A program made the position numbers and the translations under genes. A stretch of DNA of 64,000 nt from Metaphire vulgaris (lineage: Eukaryota > Annelida > Clitellata > Crassiclitellata > Megascolecidae), in contig CM030868.1 of assembly GCA_018105865.1 (NCBI GenBank), positions 1,761,954-1,825,953 of the forward strand, given 5' to 3'. The notes under the pieces are model-generated. The model worked only from the letters and a program-made list of their open reading frames with translations, was not told the origin of the DNA and did not search any database. This document shows positions 10,111 to 23,898 of this stretch, in pieces. How positions within the stretch are numbered: the first letter of the stretch is position 1; each line of letters begins with the position of its first letter.

Positions 10111-13100
10111 AAAGAGTGAAGAAAGAAAGCAAAACTCACATCTCTAATCAATGCAATAACTCCTACTTATGATCAAGTTATTATCAACTTTACTTCAAAG
10201 TTTCATAATAAGCATTGTTCTTGTGGGTACTATAGGCAAATCGATCGCCATAGCAACATTGACCCACCTGTTGATGGGGCCCAGCAGACGAAATGCGAGA
10301 ATCGGTCTGTCTGTCGTCTTTCGAATCATTTTGCTATCAAACGGCTAGGACTTCTTAGCCAAGAGAATCTCTCGCATGCTCTGGGACAGCCATCCATCGC
10401 AGCCTTTGACCGCCTGTGACAGCCCATCGTAGCCTGCGACCGCCAGTGACTTTGCCTGCATGTTAACAAGAATTACACAGGCTCATAGATCATGCAAATC
10501 AAACAAGCAGAATACATGGCCATGACCACATAAGCAAAATACTTTCTAAGGGGCTGTCCATTAATTATGTCAACAATTTTTGGACAATTTTTGACCCACT
10601 CCCCCTTGTCAACAACTGTCAACTTTCAGTTACCACCACCCCCTATAATTATGTCAACAACTTTTTGTGGGTACTATAAGCAAATGGATCGCCACAGCAA
10701 CATTGACCCACCTCTTGATGGGGTTCAGCAGACGAAATGCGAGAATCGGTCTGTCTGTCGTCTTTCGAATCATTTTGCTATCAAACGGCTAGGATTCCTT
10801 CGCCAAGAGGATCTCGCATTCTCTGGGACAGCCCATCGTAGCCTGTGACACCCCATCGTAGCCTGTGACCACCTCTGACAGCCCATCGTAGCCAGTGACT
10901 GCCCATCGTAGCCTGTGACCTCCTGTGACAGCCCATCGTAGCCTGTGACCTCCTGTGACAGCCCATGCAAATCAAACAAGCAGAATACATGGCCACGACC
11001 ACATAAGCAAAATACTTTCTAATTAAGGGGCTGTCCATTATGTCAACAATTTTGGACAATTTTGACCCACTCCCCCTTGTCAACAACTGTCAACTTTCAG
11101 TTACCCCACCCCTATAATTATGTCAACAACTTTTTGTGGGTACTATAAGTAAATGGACCGCCATAGCAACATTGACCCACCTCTTGATGGGGCTCAGCAG
11201 ACGAAATGCGAGAATCGGTCTGTCTGTCGTCTTTCGAATCATTTTGCTATCAAACGGCTGGGATTCCTTCGCCAAGAGGATCTCGCATTCTCTGGGACAG
11301 CCCATCGTAGCCTGTGACACCCCCCATCGTAGCCTGTGACCACCTCTGACAGCCCATCATAGCCAGTGACTGCCCATCGTAGCCTGTGACCGCCTGTGAC
11401 AGCCCATCGTAGACTGTGACCGCCTTTGGCTGCCCATCGTAGCCTGTGACCGCCTGTGACTGCCCATTGTAGCCTGTGACCGCCCATCGTAGCCTGTGAC
11501 CGCCAGTGACTTTGCCTGCGTGTTAACAAGAATTACAAAGGCTCATAGATCATGCAAATCAAACAAGCAGAAGATTTCAGCTCAGGGTCAATGCAGAAAA
11601 ACAATAAAGGCATGGCAGTCAACGAAATGAGAAAGAAAAGCTTACACATATCAAAATATGAATCTACAACAGCCTCTATACAATAAGCAAAATACTTTCT
11701 AATTAAGGGGCTGTCCATTAATTACGTCAACAATTTTTGGGCAATTTTTGACCCACACCCCCTTATCAACAACTGTCAACTTTCAGTTAACCCCACCCCC
11801 TATAATTATGTCAACAACTTTTTGTGGGTACTATAAGCAAATGGATCGCCACAGCAACATTGACCCACCTCTTGATGGGGTTCAGCAGACGAAATGCGAG
11901 AATCGGTCTGTCTGTCGTCTTTCGAATCATTTTGCTATCAAACGGCTAGGATTCCTTCGCCAAGAGGATCTCGCATTCTCTGGGACAGCCCATCGTAGCC
12001 TGTGACACCCCATCGTGGCCTGTGACCACCTCTGACAGCCCATCGTAGCCAGTGACTGCCCATCGTAGCCTGTGACCTCCTGTGACAGCCCATGCAAATC
12101 AAACAAGCAGAATACATGGCCACGACCACATAAGCAAAATACTTTCTAATTAAGGGCTGTCCATTATGTCAACAATTTTTGGACAATTTTTGACCCACTC
12201 CCCCTTGTCAACAACTGTCAACTTTCAGTTACCCCCACCCCTATAATTATGTCAACAACTTTTTGTGGGTACTATAAGTAAATGGACCGCCATAGCAACA
12301 TTGACCCACCTCTTGATGGGGCTCAGCAGACGAAATGCGAGAATCGGTCTGTCTGTCGTCTTTCGAATCATTTTGCTATCAAACGGCTAGGATTCCTTCG
12401 CCAAGAGGATCTCGCATTCTCTGGGACAGCCCATCGTAGCCTGTGACACCCCATCGTAGCCTGTGACCACCTCTGACAGCCCATCGTAGCCAGTGACTGC
12501 CCATCGTAGCCTGTGACCGCCTGTGACAGCCCATCGTAGACTGTGACCGCCTTTGGCTGCCCATCGTAGCCTGTGACCGCCTGTGACTGCCCATTGTAGC
12601 CTGTGACCGCCCATCGTAGCCTGTGACCGCCAGTGACTTTGCCTGCGTGTTAACAAGAATTACAAAGGCTCATAGATCATGCAAATCAAACAAGCAGAAG
12701 ATTTCAACTCAGGGTCAATGCAGAAAAACAATAAAGGCATGGCAGTCAACGAAATGAGAAAGAAAAGCTTACACATATCAAAATATGAATCTACAACAGC
12801 CCCTATACAATAAGCAAAATACTTTCTAATTAAGGGGCTGTCCATTAATTACGTCAACAATTTTTGGGCAATTTTTGACCCACACCCCCTATCAACAACT
12901 GTCAACTTTCAGTTAACCCCACCCCTATAATTATGTCAACAACTTTTTGTGGGTACTATAAGCAAATGGATCGCCACAGCAACATTGACCCACCTCTTGA
13001 TGGGGTTCAGCAGACGAAATGCGAGAATCGGTCTGTCTGTCGTCTTTCGAATCATTTTGCTATCAAACGGCTAGGATTCCTTCGCCAAGAGGATCTCGCA

Positions 13101-16100
13101 TTCTCTGGGACAGCCCATCGTAGCCTGTGACACCCCATCGTAGCCTGTGACCACCTCTGACAGCCCATCGTAGCCAGTGACTGCCCATCGTAGCCTGTGA
13201 CCTCCTGTGACAGCCCATCGTAGCCTGTGACCTCCTGTGACAGCCCATGCAAATCAAACAAGCAGAATACATGGCCACGACCACATAAGCAAAATACTTT
13301 CTAATTAAGGGGCTGTCCATTATGTCAACAATTTTTGGACAATTTTTGACCCACTCCCCCTTGTCAACAACTGTCAACTTTCAGTTACCCCCACCCCTAT
13401 AATTATGTCAACAACTTTTTGTGGGTACTATAAGTAAATGGACCGCCATAGCAACATTGACCCACCTCTTGATGGGGCTCAGCAGACGAAATGCGAGAAT
13501 CGGTCTGTCTGTCGTCTTTCGAATCATTTTGCTATCAAACGGCTAGGATTCCTTCGCCAAGAGGATCTCGCATTCTCTGGGACAGCCCATCGTAGCCTGT
13601 GACACCCCATCGTAGCCTGTGACCACCTCTGACAGCCCATCGTAGCCAGTGACTGCCCATCGTAGCCTGTGACCGCCTGTGACAGCCCATCGTAGACTGT
13701 GACCGCCTTTGGCTGCCCATCGTAGCCTGTGACCGCCTGTGACTGCCCATTGTAGCCTGTGACCGCCCATCGTAGCCTGTGACCGCCAGTGACTTTGCCT
13801 GCGTGTTAACAAGAATTACAAAGGCTCATAGATCATGCAAATCAAACAAGCAGAAGATTTCAACTCAGGGTCAATGCAGAAAAACAATAAAGGCATGGCA
13901 GTCAACGAAATGAGAAAGAAAAGCTGACACATATCAAAATATGAATCTACAACAGCCTCTATACAATAAGCAAAATACTTTCTAATTAAGGGGCTGTCCA
14001 TTAATTACGTCAATTTTTGGGCAATTTTTGACCCACACCCCCTTATCAACAACTGTCAACTTTCAGTTAACCCCACCCCCTATAATTATGTCAACAACTT
14101 TTTGTGGGTACTATAAGCAAATGGATCGCCACAGCAACATTGACCCACCTCTTGATGGGGTTCAGCAGACGAAATGCGAGAATCGGTCTGTCTGTCGTCT
14201 TTCGAATCATTTTGCTATCAAACGGCTAGGATTCCTTCGCCAAGAGGATCTCGCATTCTCTGGGACAGCCCATCGTAGCCTGTGACACCCCATCGTAGCC
14301 TGTGACCACCTCTGACACAGCCCATCGTAGCCAGTGACTGCCCATCGTAGCCTGTGACCTCCTGTGACAGCCCATCGTAGCCTGTGACCTCCTGTGACAG
14401 CCCATGCAAATCAAACAAGCAGAATACATGGCCACGACCACATAAGCAAAATACTTTCTAATTAAGGGGCTGTCCATTATGTCAACAATTTTTGGACAAT
14501 TTTTGACCCACTCCCCCTTGTCAACAACTGTCAACTTTCAGTTACCCCCACCCCTATAATTATGTCAACAACTTTTTGTGGGTACTATAAGTAAATGGAC
14601 CGCCATAGCAACATTGACCCACCTCTTGATGGGGCTCAGCAGACGAAATGCGAGAATCGGTCTGTCTGTCGTCTTTCGAATCATTTTGCTATCAAACGGC
14701 TAGGATTCCTTCGCCAAGAGGATCTCGCATTCTCTGGGACAGCCCATCGTAGCCTGTGACACCCCATCGTAGCCTGTGACCACCTCTGACAGCCCATCGT
14801 AGCCAGTGACTGCCCATCGTAGCCTGTGACCGCCTGTGACAGCCCATCGTAGACTGTGACCGCCTTTGGCTGCCCATCGTAGCCTGTGACCGCCTGTGAC
14901 TGCCCATTGTAGCCTGTGACCGCCCATCGTAGCCTGTGACCGCCAGTGACTTTGCCTGCGTGTTAACAAGAATTACAAAGGCTCATAGATCATGCAAATC
15001 AAACAAGCAGAAGATTTCAACTCAGGGTCAATGCAGAAAAACAATAAAGGCATGGCAGTCAACGAAATGAGAAAGAAAAGCTGACACATATCAAAATATG
15101 AATCTACAACAGCCTCTATACAATAAGCAAAATACTTTCTAATTAAGGGGCTGTCCATTAATTACGTCAACAATTTTTGGGCAATTTTTGACCCACACCC
15201 CCTTATCAACAACTGTCAACTTTCAGTTTATCCCACCCCTATAATTATGTCAACAACTTTTTGTGGGTACTATAAGCAAATGGACCGACATAGCAACATT
15301 GACTCACCTCTTGATGGGGCTCAGCAGACGAAATGCGAGAATCGGTCTGTCTGTCGTCTTTCGAATCATTTTGCTATCAAACGGCTAGGATTCCTTCGCC
15401 AAGAGGATCTCGCATTCTCTGGGACAGCCCATCGTAGCCTGTGACACCCCATCGTAGCCTGTGACCACCTCTGACAGCCCATCGTAGCCAGTGACTGCCC
15501 ATCGTAGCCTGTGACCGCCTGTGACAGCCCATCGTAGACTGTGACCGCCTTTGGCTGCCCATCGTAGCCTGTGACCGCCTGTGACTGCCCATTGTAGCCT
15601 GTGACCGCCCATCGTAGCCTGTGACCGCCAGTGACTTTGCCTGCGTGTTAACAAGAATTACAAAGGCTCATAGATCATGCAAATCAAACAAGCAGAAGAT
15701 TTCAACTCAGGGTCAATGCAGAAAAACAATAAAGGCATGGCAGTCAACGAAATGAGAAAGAAAAAGCTTACACATATCAAAATATGAATCTACAACAGCC
15801 TCTATACAATAAGCAAAATACTTTCTAATTAAGGGGCTGTCCATTAATTACGTCAACAATTTTTGGGCAATTTTTGACCCACACCCCCTTATCAACAACT
15901 GTCAACTTTCAGTTAACCCCACCCCTATAATTATGTCAACAACTTTTTGTGGGTACTATAAGCAAATGGATCGCCACAGCAACATTGACCCACCTCTTGA
16001 TGGGGTTCAGCAGACGAAATGCGAGAATCGGTCTGTCTGTCGTCTTTCGAATCATTTTGCTATCAAACGGCTAGGATTCCTTCGCCAAGAGGATCTCGCA

Positions 16101-17949
16101 TTCTCTGGGACAGCCCATCGTAGCCTGTGACACCCCATCGTAGCCTGTGACCACCTCTGACAGCCCATCGTAGCCAGTGACTGCCCATCGTAGCCTGTGA
16201 CCTCCTGTGACAGCCCATCGTAGCCTGTGACCTCCTGTGACAGCCCATGCAAATCAAACAAGCAGAATACATGGCCACGACCACATAAGCAAAATACTTT
16301 CTAATTAAGGGGCTGTCCATTATGTCAACAATTTTTGGACAATTTTTGACCCACTCCCCCTTGTCAACAACTGTCAACTTTCAGTTACCCCCACCCCTAT
16401 AATTATGTCAACAACTTTTTGTGGGTACTATAAGTAAATGGACCGCCATAGCAACATTGACCCACCTCTTGATGGGGCTCAGCAGACGAAATGCGAGAAT
16501 CGGTCTGTCTGTCGTCTTTCGAATCATTTTGCTATCAAACGGCTAGGATTCCTTCGCCAAGAGGATCTCGCATTCTCTGGGACAGCCCATCGTAGCCTGT
16601 GACACCCCATCGTAGCCTGTGACCACCTCTGACAGCCCATCGTAGCCAGTGACTGCCCATCGTAGCCTGTGACCGCCTGTGACAGCCCATCGTAGAATGT
16701 GACCGCCTTTGGCTGCCCATCGTAGCCTGTGACCGCCTGTGACTGCCCATTGTAGCCTGTGACCGCCCATCGTAGCCTGTGACCGCCAGTGACTTTGCCT
16801 GCGTGTTAACAAGAATTACAAAGGCTCATTGATCATGCAAATCAAACAAGCAGAAGATTTCAACTCAGGGTCAATGCAGAAAAACAATAAAGGCATGGCA
16901 GTCAACGAAATGAGAAAGAAAAGCTTACACATATCAAAATATGAATCTACAACAGCCTCTATACAATAAGCAAAATACTTTCTAATTAAGGGGCTGTCCA
17001 TTAATTACGTCAACAATTTTTGGGCAATTTTTGACCCACACCCCCTTATCAACAACTGTCAACTTTCAGTTTATCCCACCCCCTATAATTATGTCAACAA
17101 CTTTTTGTGGGTACTATAAGCAAATGGACCGACATAGCAACATTGACTCACCTCTTGATGGGGCTCAGCAGACGAAATGCGAGAATCGGTCTGTCTGTCG
17201 TCTTTCGAATCATTTTGCTATCAAACGGCTAGGATTCCTTCGCCAAGAGGATCTCGCATTCTCTGGGACAGCCCATCGTAGCCTGTGACACCCCATCGTA
17301 GCCTGTGACCACCTCTGACAGCCCATCGTAGCCAGTGACTGCCCATCGTAGCCTGTGACCGCCTGTGACAGCCCATCGTAGACTGTGACCGCCTTTGGCT
17401 GCCCATCGTAGCCTGTGACCGCCTGTGACTGCCCATTGTAGCCTGTGACCGCCCATCGTAGCCTGTGACCGCCAGTGACTTTGCCTGCGTGTTAACAAGA
17501 ATTACAAAGGCTCATAGATCATGCAAATCAAACAAGCAGAAGATTTCAACTCAGGGTCAATGCAGAAAAACAATAAAGGCATGGCAGTCAACGAAATGAG
17601 AAAGAAAAGCTTACACATATCAAAATATGAATCTACAACAGCCTCTATACAATAAGCAAAATACTTTCTAATTAAGGGGCTATCCATTAATTACGTCAAC
17701 AATTTTTGGGCAATTTTTGACCCACACCCCCTTATCAACAACTGTCAACTTTCAGTTAACCCCACCCCCTATAATTATGTCAACAACTTTTTGTGGGTAC
17801 TATAAGCAAATGGATCGCCATAGCAACATTGACCCACCTCTTGATGGGGCTCAGCAGACGAAATGCGAGAATCGGTCTGTCTGTCGTCTTTCGAATCATT
17901 TTGCTATCAAACGGCTAGGATTCCTTCGCCAAGAGGATCTCGCATTCTC

Positions 17950-19300
17950 TAGGACAGCCCATCGTAGCCTGTGACAGCCCATCGTAGCCTGTGACCACCT
18001 CTGACAGCCCATCCGAGCCAGTGACTGCCCATCATAGACTGTGACCGCCTGTGACAGCCCATCGTAGACTGTGCCCGCCCGTGACAGCCCATCGTAGCCT
18101 GTGACCTCCTGTGACAGCCCATCGTAGCCTGTGACCTCCTGTGAAAGCCCATCGTAACCAGTGACCTCCTGTGACAGCCATCGTAGTCAGTGACTGCCCA
18201 TCGTAGACTGTGACCGCCCGTGACAGCCCATCGTAGACTGTGACCTGTGACAGCACATCGTAGCCTGTGACCTCCTGTGACAGCCCATCGTAGCCTGTGA
18301 CCTCCTGTGACAGCCCATCGTAGCCAGTGACTGCCCATCGTACCCTATGACCGCCTGTGACAGCCCATCGTAGACTGTGACCGCCCGTGACAGCCCATCG
18401 TAGCCTGTGACCTCCTGTGACAGCCCATCCATCCCTGCTGACCTCCTGTGACAGCCCGTCGTAGCCAGTGACTGCCCATCGTAGCCTGTGACCGCCCGTG
18501 ACAGCCCATCGTAGCCTGTGACATCCTGTGACAGCCCATCGTAGCCAGTGACTGCCCATCGTAGCCTGTGACCGCCTGTGACAGTCCGTCGTAGACTTTG
18601 ACCACCCGTGACAGCCCATCGTAGCCTGTGACCTCCTGTGACAGCCCATCGTAGCCAGTGACTGCCCATCGTAGCCTGTGACCGCCTGTGACAGCCCATC
18701 GTAGACTTTGACCGCCCGTGACAGCCCATCGTAGCCTGTGACCTCCTGTGACAGCCCATCGTAGACTGTGACCGCCCGTGACAGCCCATCGTAGCCTGTG
18801 ACCTCCTGTGACAGCCCATCGTAGCCAGTGACTGCCCATCGTACCCTGTGACCGCCCGTGACAGCCCATCGTAGCCTGTGACCTCCTGTGACAGCCCATC
18901 GTAGCCAGTGACTGCCCATCGTAGCCTGTGACCGCCTGTGACAGCCCATCGTAGACTTTGACCGCCTGTGACAGCCCATCGTAGACTGTGACCGCCCGTG
19001 ACAGCCCAACGTAGCCTGTGACCTCCTGTGACAGCCCATCCTAGCCTGTGACCTCCTGTGACAGCCCGTCGTAGCCAGTGACTGCCCATCGTAGCCTGTG
19101 ACCGCCCGTGACAGCCCATCGTAGCCTGTGACCTCCTGTGACAGCCCATCGTAGCCAGTGACTGCCCATCGTAGCCTGTGACCGCCTGTGACAGTCCATC
19201 GTAGACTTTGACCGCCCGTGACAGCCCATCGTAGCCTGTGACCTCCTGTGACTGCCCATTGTAGCCTGTGACCGCCCATCGTAGCCTGTGACCGCCAGTG
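17950..19300. repeat. First expansion of the ~30-bp repeat
   Basis: About 1.35 kb of tandem AGCCCATCGTAGCCTGTGAC units with CTCC/CGCC/CGCCC variants. It replaces the 5-8 copies seen in ordinary units. The expansion follows a long-type unit head at 17857. Confidence 0.95.
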
Positions 19301-20929
19301 ACTTTGCCTGCGTGTTAACAAGAATTACAAAGGCTCATTGATCATGCAAATCAAACAAGCAGAAGATTTCAACTCAGGGTCAATGCAGAAAAACAATAAA
19401 GGCATGGCAGTCAACGAAATGAGAAAGAAAAGCTTACACATATCAAAATATGAATCTACAACAGCCTCTATACAATAAGCAAAATACTTTCTAATTAAGG
19501 GGCTGTCCATTAATTACGTCAACAATTTTTGGGCAATTTTTGACCCACACCCCCTTATCAACAACTGTCAACTTTCAGTTAACCCCACCCCCTATAATTA
19601 TGTCAACAACTTTTTGTGGGTACTATAAGCAAATGGATCGCCACAGCAACATTGACCCACCTCTTGATGGGGTTCAGCAGACGAAATGCGAGAATCGGTC
19701 TGTCTGTCGTCTTTCGAATCATTTTGCTATCAAACGGCTAGGATTCCTTCGCCAAGAGGATCTCGCATTCTCTGGGACAGCCCATCGTAGCCTGTGACAC
19801 CCCATCGTAGCCTGTGACCACCTCTGACAGCCCATCGTAGCCAGTGACTGCCCATCGTAGCCTGTGACCTCCTGTGACAGCCCATCGTAGCCTGTGACCT
19901 CCTGTGACAGCCCATGCAAATCAAACAAGCAGAATACATGGCCACGACCACATAAGCAAAATACTTTCTAATTAAGGGGCTGTCCATTATGTCAACAATT
20001 TTTGGACAATTTTTGACCCACTCCCCCTTGTCAACAACTGTCAACTTTCAGTTTATCCCACCCCCTATAATTATGTCAACAACTTTTTGTGGGTACTATA
20101 AGCAAATGGACCGACATAGCAACATTGACTCACCTCTTGATGGGGCTCAGCAGACGAAATGCGAGAATCGGTCTTTCTGTCGTCTTTCGAATCATTTTGC
20201 TATCAAACGGCTAGGATTCCTTCGCCAAGAGGATCTCGCATTCTCTGGGACAGCCCATCGTAGCCTGTGACACCCCATCGTAGCCTGTGACCACCTCTGA
20301 CAGCCCATCGTAGCCAGTGACTGCCCATCGTAGCCTGTGACCGCCTGTGACAGCCCATCGTAGACTGTGACCGCCTTTGGCTGCCCATCGTAGCCTGTGA
20401 CCGCCTGTGACTGCCCATTGTAGCCTGTGACCGCCCATCGTAGCCTGTGACCGCCAGTGACTTTGCCTGCGTGTTAACAAGAATTACAAAGGCTCATAGA
20501 TCATGCAAATCAAACAAGCAGATGATTTCAACTCAGGGTCAATGCAGAAAAACAATAAAGGCATGGCAGTCAACGAAATGAGAAAGAAAAGCTTACACAT
20601 ATCAAAATATGAATCTACAACAGCCTCTATACAATAAGCAAAATACTTTCTAATTAAGGGCTATCCATTAATTACGTCAACAATTTTTGGGCAATTTTTG
20701 ACCCACACCCTTATCAACAACTGTCAACTTTCAGTTAACCCCACCCCTATAATTATGTCAACAACTTTTTTGTGGGTACTATAAGCAAATGGATCGCCAT
20801 AGCAACATTGACCCACCTCTTGATGGGGCTCAGCAGACGAAATGCGAGAATCGGTCTGTCTGTCGTCTTTCGAATCATTTTGCTATCAAACGGCTAGGAT
20901 TCCTTCGCCAAGAGGATCTCGCATTCTCT

Positions 20930-23060
20930 AGGACAGCCCATCGTAGCCTGTGACCACCTCTGACAGCCCATCCGAGCCAGTGACTGCCCATCATAGACTG
21001 TGACCGCCTGTGACAGCCCATCGTAGACTGTGCCCGCCCGTGACAGCCCATCGTAGCCTGTGACCTCCTGTGACAGCCCATCGTAGCCTGTGACCTCCTG
21101 TGACAGCCCATCGTAGCCAGTGACCTCCTGTGACAGCCCATCGTAGTCAGTGACTGCCCATCGTAGACTGTGACCGCCCGTGACAGCCCATCGTAGACTG
21201 TGACCTGTGACAGCACATCGTAGCCTGTGACCTCCTGTGACAGCCCATCGTAGCCTGTGACCTCCTGTGACAGCCCATCGTAGCCAGTGACTGCCCATCG
21301 TACCCTATGACCGCCTGTGACAGCCCATCGTAGACTGTGACCGCCCGTGACAGCCCATCGTAGCCTGTGACCTCCTGTGACAGCCCATCCTAGCCTGTGA
21401 CCTCCTGTGACAGCCCGTCGTAGCCAGTGACTGCCCATCGTAGCCTGTGACCGCCCGTGACAGCCCATCGTAGCCTGTGACCTCCTGTGACAGCCCATCG
21501 TAGCCAGTGACTGCCCATCGTAGCCTGTGACCGCCTGTGACAGTCCGTCGTAGACTTTGACCACCCGTGACAGCCCATCGTAGCCTGTGACCTCCTGTGA
21601 CAGCCATCGTCGTAGCCAGTGACTGCCCATCGTAGCCTGTGACCGCCTGTGACAGCCCATCGTAGACTTTGACCGCCCGTGACAGCCCATCGTAGCCTGT
21701 GACCTCCTGTGACAGCCCATCGTAGACTGTGACCGCCCGTGACAGCCCATCGTAGCCTGTGACCTCCTGTGACAGCCCATCGTAGCCAGTGACTGCCCAT
21801 CGTACCCTGTGACCGCCCGTGACAGCCCATCGTAGCCTGTGACCTCCTGTGACAGCCCATCGTAGCCAGTGACTGCCCATCGTAGCCTGTGACCGCCTGT
21901 GACAGCCCATCGTAGACTTTGACCGCCCGTGACAGCCCATCGTAGATTGTGACCGCCCGTGACAGCCCATCGTAGCCTGTGACCTCCTGTGACAGCCCAT
22001 CCTAGCCTGTGACCTCCTGTGACAGCCCGTCGTAGCCAGTGACTGCCCATCGTAGCCTGTGACCGCCCGTGACAGCCCATCGTAGCCTGTGACCTCCTGT
22101 GACAGCCCATCGTAGCCAGTGACTGCCCATCGTAGCCTGTGACCGCCTGTGACAGTCCATCGTAGACTTTGACCGCCCGTGACAGCCCATCGTAGCCTGT
22201 GACCTCCTGTGACAGCCCATCGTAGCCAGTGACTGCCCATCGTAGCCTGTGACCGCCTGTGACAGCCCATCGTAGACTTTGACCGCCTGTGACAGCTCAT
22301 CGTAGCCTGTGACCTCCTGTGACAGCCCCATCGTGAGCTGTGACCGCCCGTGACAGCCCATCGTAGCCTGTGACCTCCTGTGACAGCCCATCGTAGCCAG
22401 TGACTGCCCATCGTACTCTGTGACCGCCCGTGACAGCCCATCGTAGCCTGTGACCTCCTGTGACAGCCCCATCGTAGCCAGTGACTGCCCATCGTAGCCT
22501 GTGACCGCCTGTGACAGTCCATCGTGAGACTTTGACCGCCCGTGACAGCCCATCCGTAGCCTGTGACCTCCTGTGACAGCCCCGTCGTAGCCAGTGACTG
22601 CCCATCGTAGCCTGTGACCGCCTGTGACAGCCCATCGTGACTTTGACCGCCCGTGACAGCCCATCGTAGCCTGTGACCTCCTGTGACAGCCCCATCGTGA
22701 CTGTGACCGCCCGTGACAGCCCATCGTAGCCTGTGACCTCCTGTGACAGCCCATCGTAGCCAGTGACTGCCCATCGTACCCTGTGACCGCCCGTGACAGC
22801 CCATCGTAGCCTGTGACCTCCTGTGACAGCCCATCGTAGCCAGTGACTGCCCATCGTAGCCTGTGACCGCCCGTGACAGCCCATCGTAGACTTTGACCGC
22901 CCGTGACAGCCCATCGTAGCCTGTGACCGCCCGTGACAGCCCATCGTAGCCTGTGACCTCCTGTGACAGCCCGTCGTAGCCTGTGACCTCCTGTGACAGC
23001 CCGTCGTAGCCTGTGACCTCCTGTGACAGCCCATCGTAGCCTGTGACCGCCCGTGACTGC
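20930..23060. repeat. Second expansion of the ~30-bp repeat
   Basis: About 2.1 kb of the same 30-bp repeat. Long stretches match the first expansion in the same variant order, which implies block duplication. Single-base gains such as CCCCATCGTGAG appear between 22,320 and 22,700 and break the register. Confidence 0.95.
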
Positions 23061-23459
23061 CTGCGTGTTAACAAGAATTACAAAGAAGCAGAAGATTTCA
23101 ATTCAGGGTCAATGCAGAAAAACAATAAAGTCATGGCAGTCAACGAAACGAGAAAGAAAAGCTTACACATATCAAAATATGAATCTACAACAGCCTCTGT
23201 ACAATGTTTAAAAGTCCATGTGGAGTTTTTTCAAATGCACCAAGTCAAAATAGAAACTTTGTTCACAGGTCACGTCATGATCTATATGAGAAAAGTAGAT
23301 GGTCACATGTGCAGTTATTTTCAATTTTTAAAATGTCTCTGGTAGCTCAGTCGGTTATCAATGGGAAATTCACTTTTACAATTGAACCAAAAAGGACCAT
23401 TCATCAAGGTGACAACTCAGAATACATGGCCACGACCACATAAACAAAATACTTTCTAA

Positions 23460-23804
23460 GGGGCTGTCCATTAATTACGCCAACAATTTTTGACCCACTC
23501 CTCCCTTGTCAACAACTGTCAACTTTCAGTTACCCCCTATAATTATGTCAACAACTTTTGACCCCAAAGACCAATGACAGGTCCCAATAACAAGGTTATT
23601 ATTTTTTGCGATGATGACCATTTTGCCATGCTTTTTCCCATTGTAATAAATAGCATTCCATGAAATTTCTTATTTTTTGATTATTTGTAAAAAGTGAAAG
23701 TGTTGACATCAACTTCTCTTGACCCCCTCCCCCTGTCAACAACTGTCAACTTTTCAAATCACCTCTCTCCCCCCCAATTGTTGACGTAATTAATGGGCAG
23801 CCTC
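23460..23804 (+). mobile_element. MITE with GGGGCTGTCC termini, copy at macrosatellite edge
   Basis: The left end GGGGCTGTCCATTAATTACG and right end TTGACGTAATTAATGGGCAG form terminal inverted repeats. The interior contains paired GTCAACAACTGTCAACTTTC-like motifs. The first ~110 bp recur inside every macrosatellite unit. Confidence 0.8.
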
Positions 23805-23898
23805 TAATCTGCATAAACTAGAGCCAGCAATCTCTGTCCACTGATATGTGCATGCAGGCACAGATGTATTAATAATACAAATACCAATTATGACTCAC

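Larger units (their letters stand above)
10222..23205. repeat. 13-kb macrosatellite with alternating ~470-bp and ~686-bp units
   Basis: The block GACGAAATGCGAGAATCGGT occurs 17 times (near 10289, 10731, 11199, 11887, 12327, 13013, 13485, 14168, 14641, 15326, 16013, 16485, 17173, 17857, 19680, 20154, 20836). Spacings fall into two classes, about 440-474 and 682-688 bp. The longer unit carries an extra segment with AAGATTTCAACTCAGGGTCA. Each unit ends in a cluster of CCCATCGTAGCCTGTGACC repeats. Copies differ by only a few bases per kilobase, indicating recent amplification or homogenisation. Confidence 0.95.

Noticed and set aside
11748..20270. Conserved 85-codon plus-strand ORF repeated through the macrosatellite
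   Set aside because: Conservation follows from recent amplification of the whole unit. Non-coding parts are just as conserved, and the ORF starts inside the captured MITE end.
18032..23074. Minus-strand ORFs of up to 589 codons in the 30-bp array
   Set aside because: All frames are open because the repeat length is a multiple of three and has no stop on that strand. There are no splice, start or composition signals of a protein.
10222..23205. CRISPR-like array
   Set aside because: The repeats are head-to-tail without unique spacers, units vary in sequence and length, and the window is clearly animal DNA.
23340..23375. tRNA gene suggested by GGTAGCTCAGTCGGTTA
   Set aside because: No B-box at the right distance and no cloverleaf. 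It looks like an A-box fragment of a SINE or chance.
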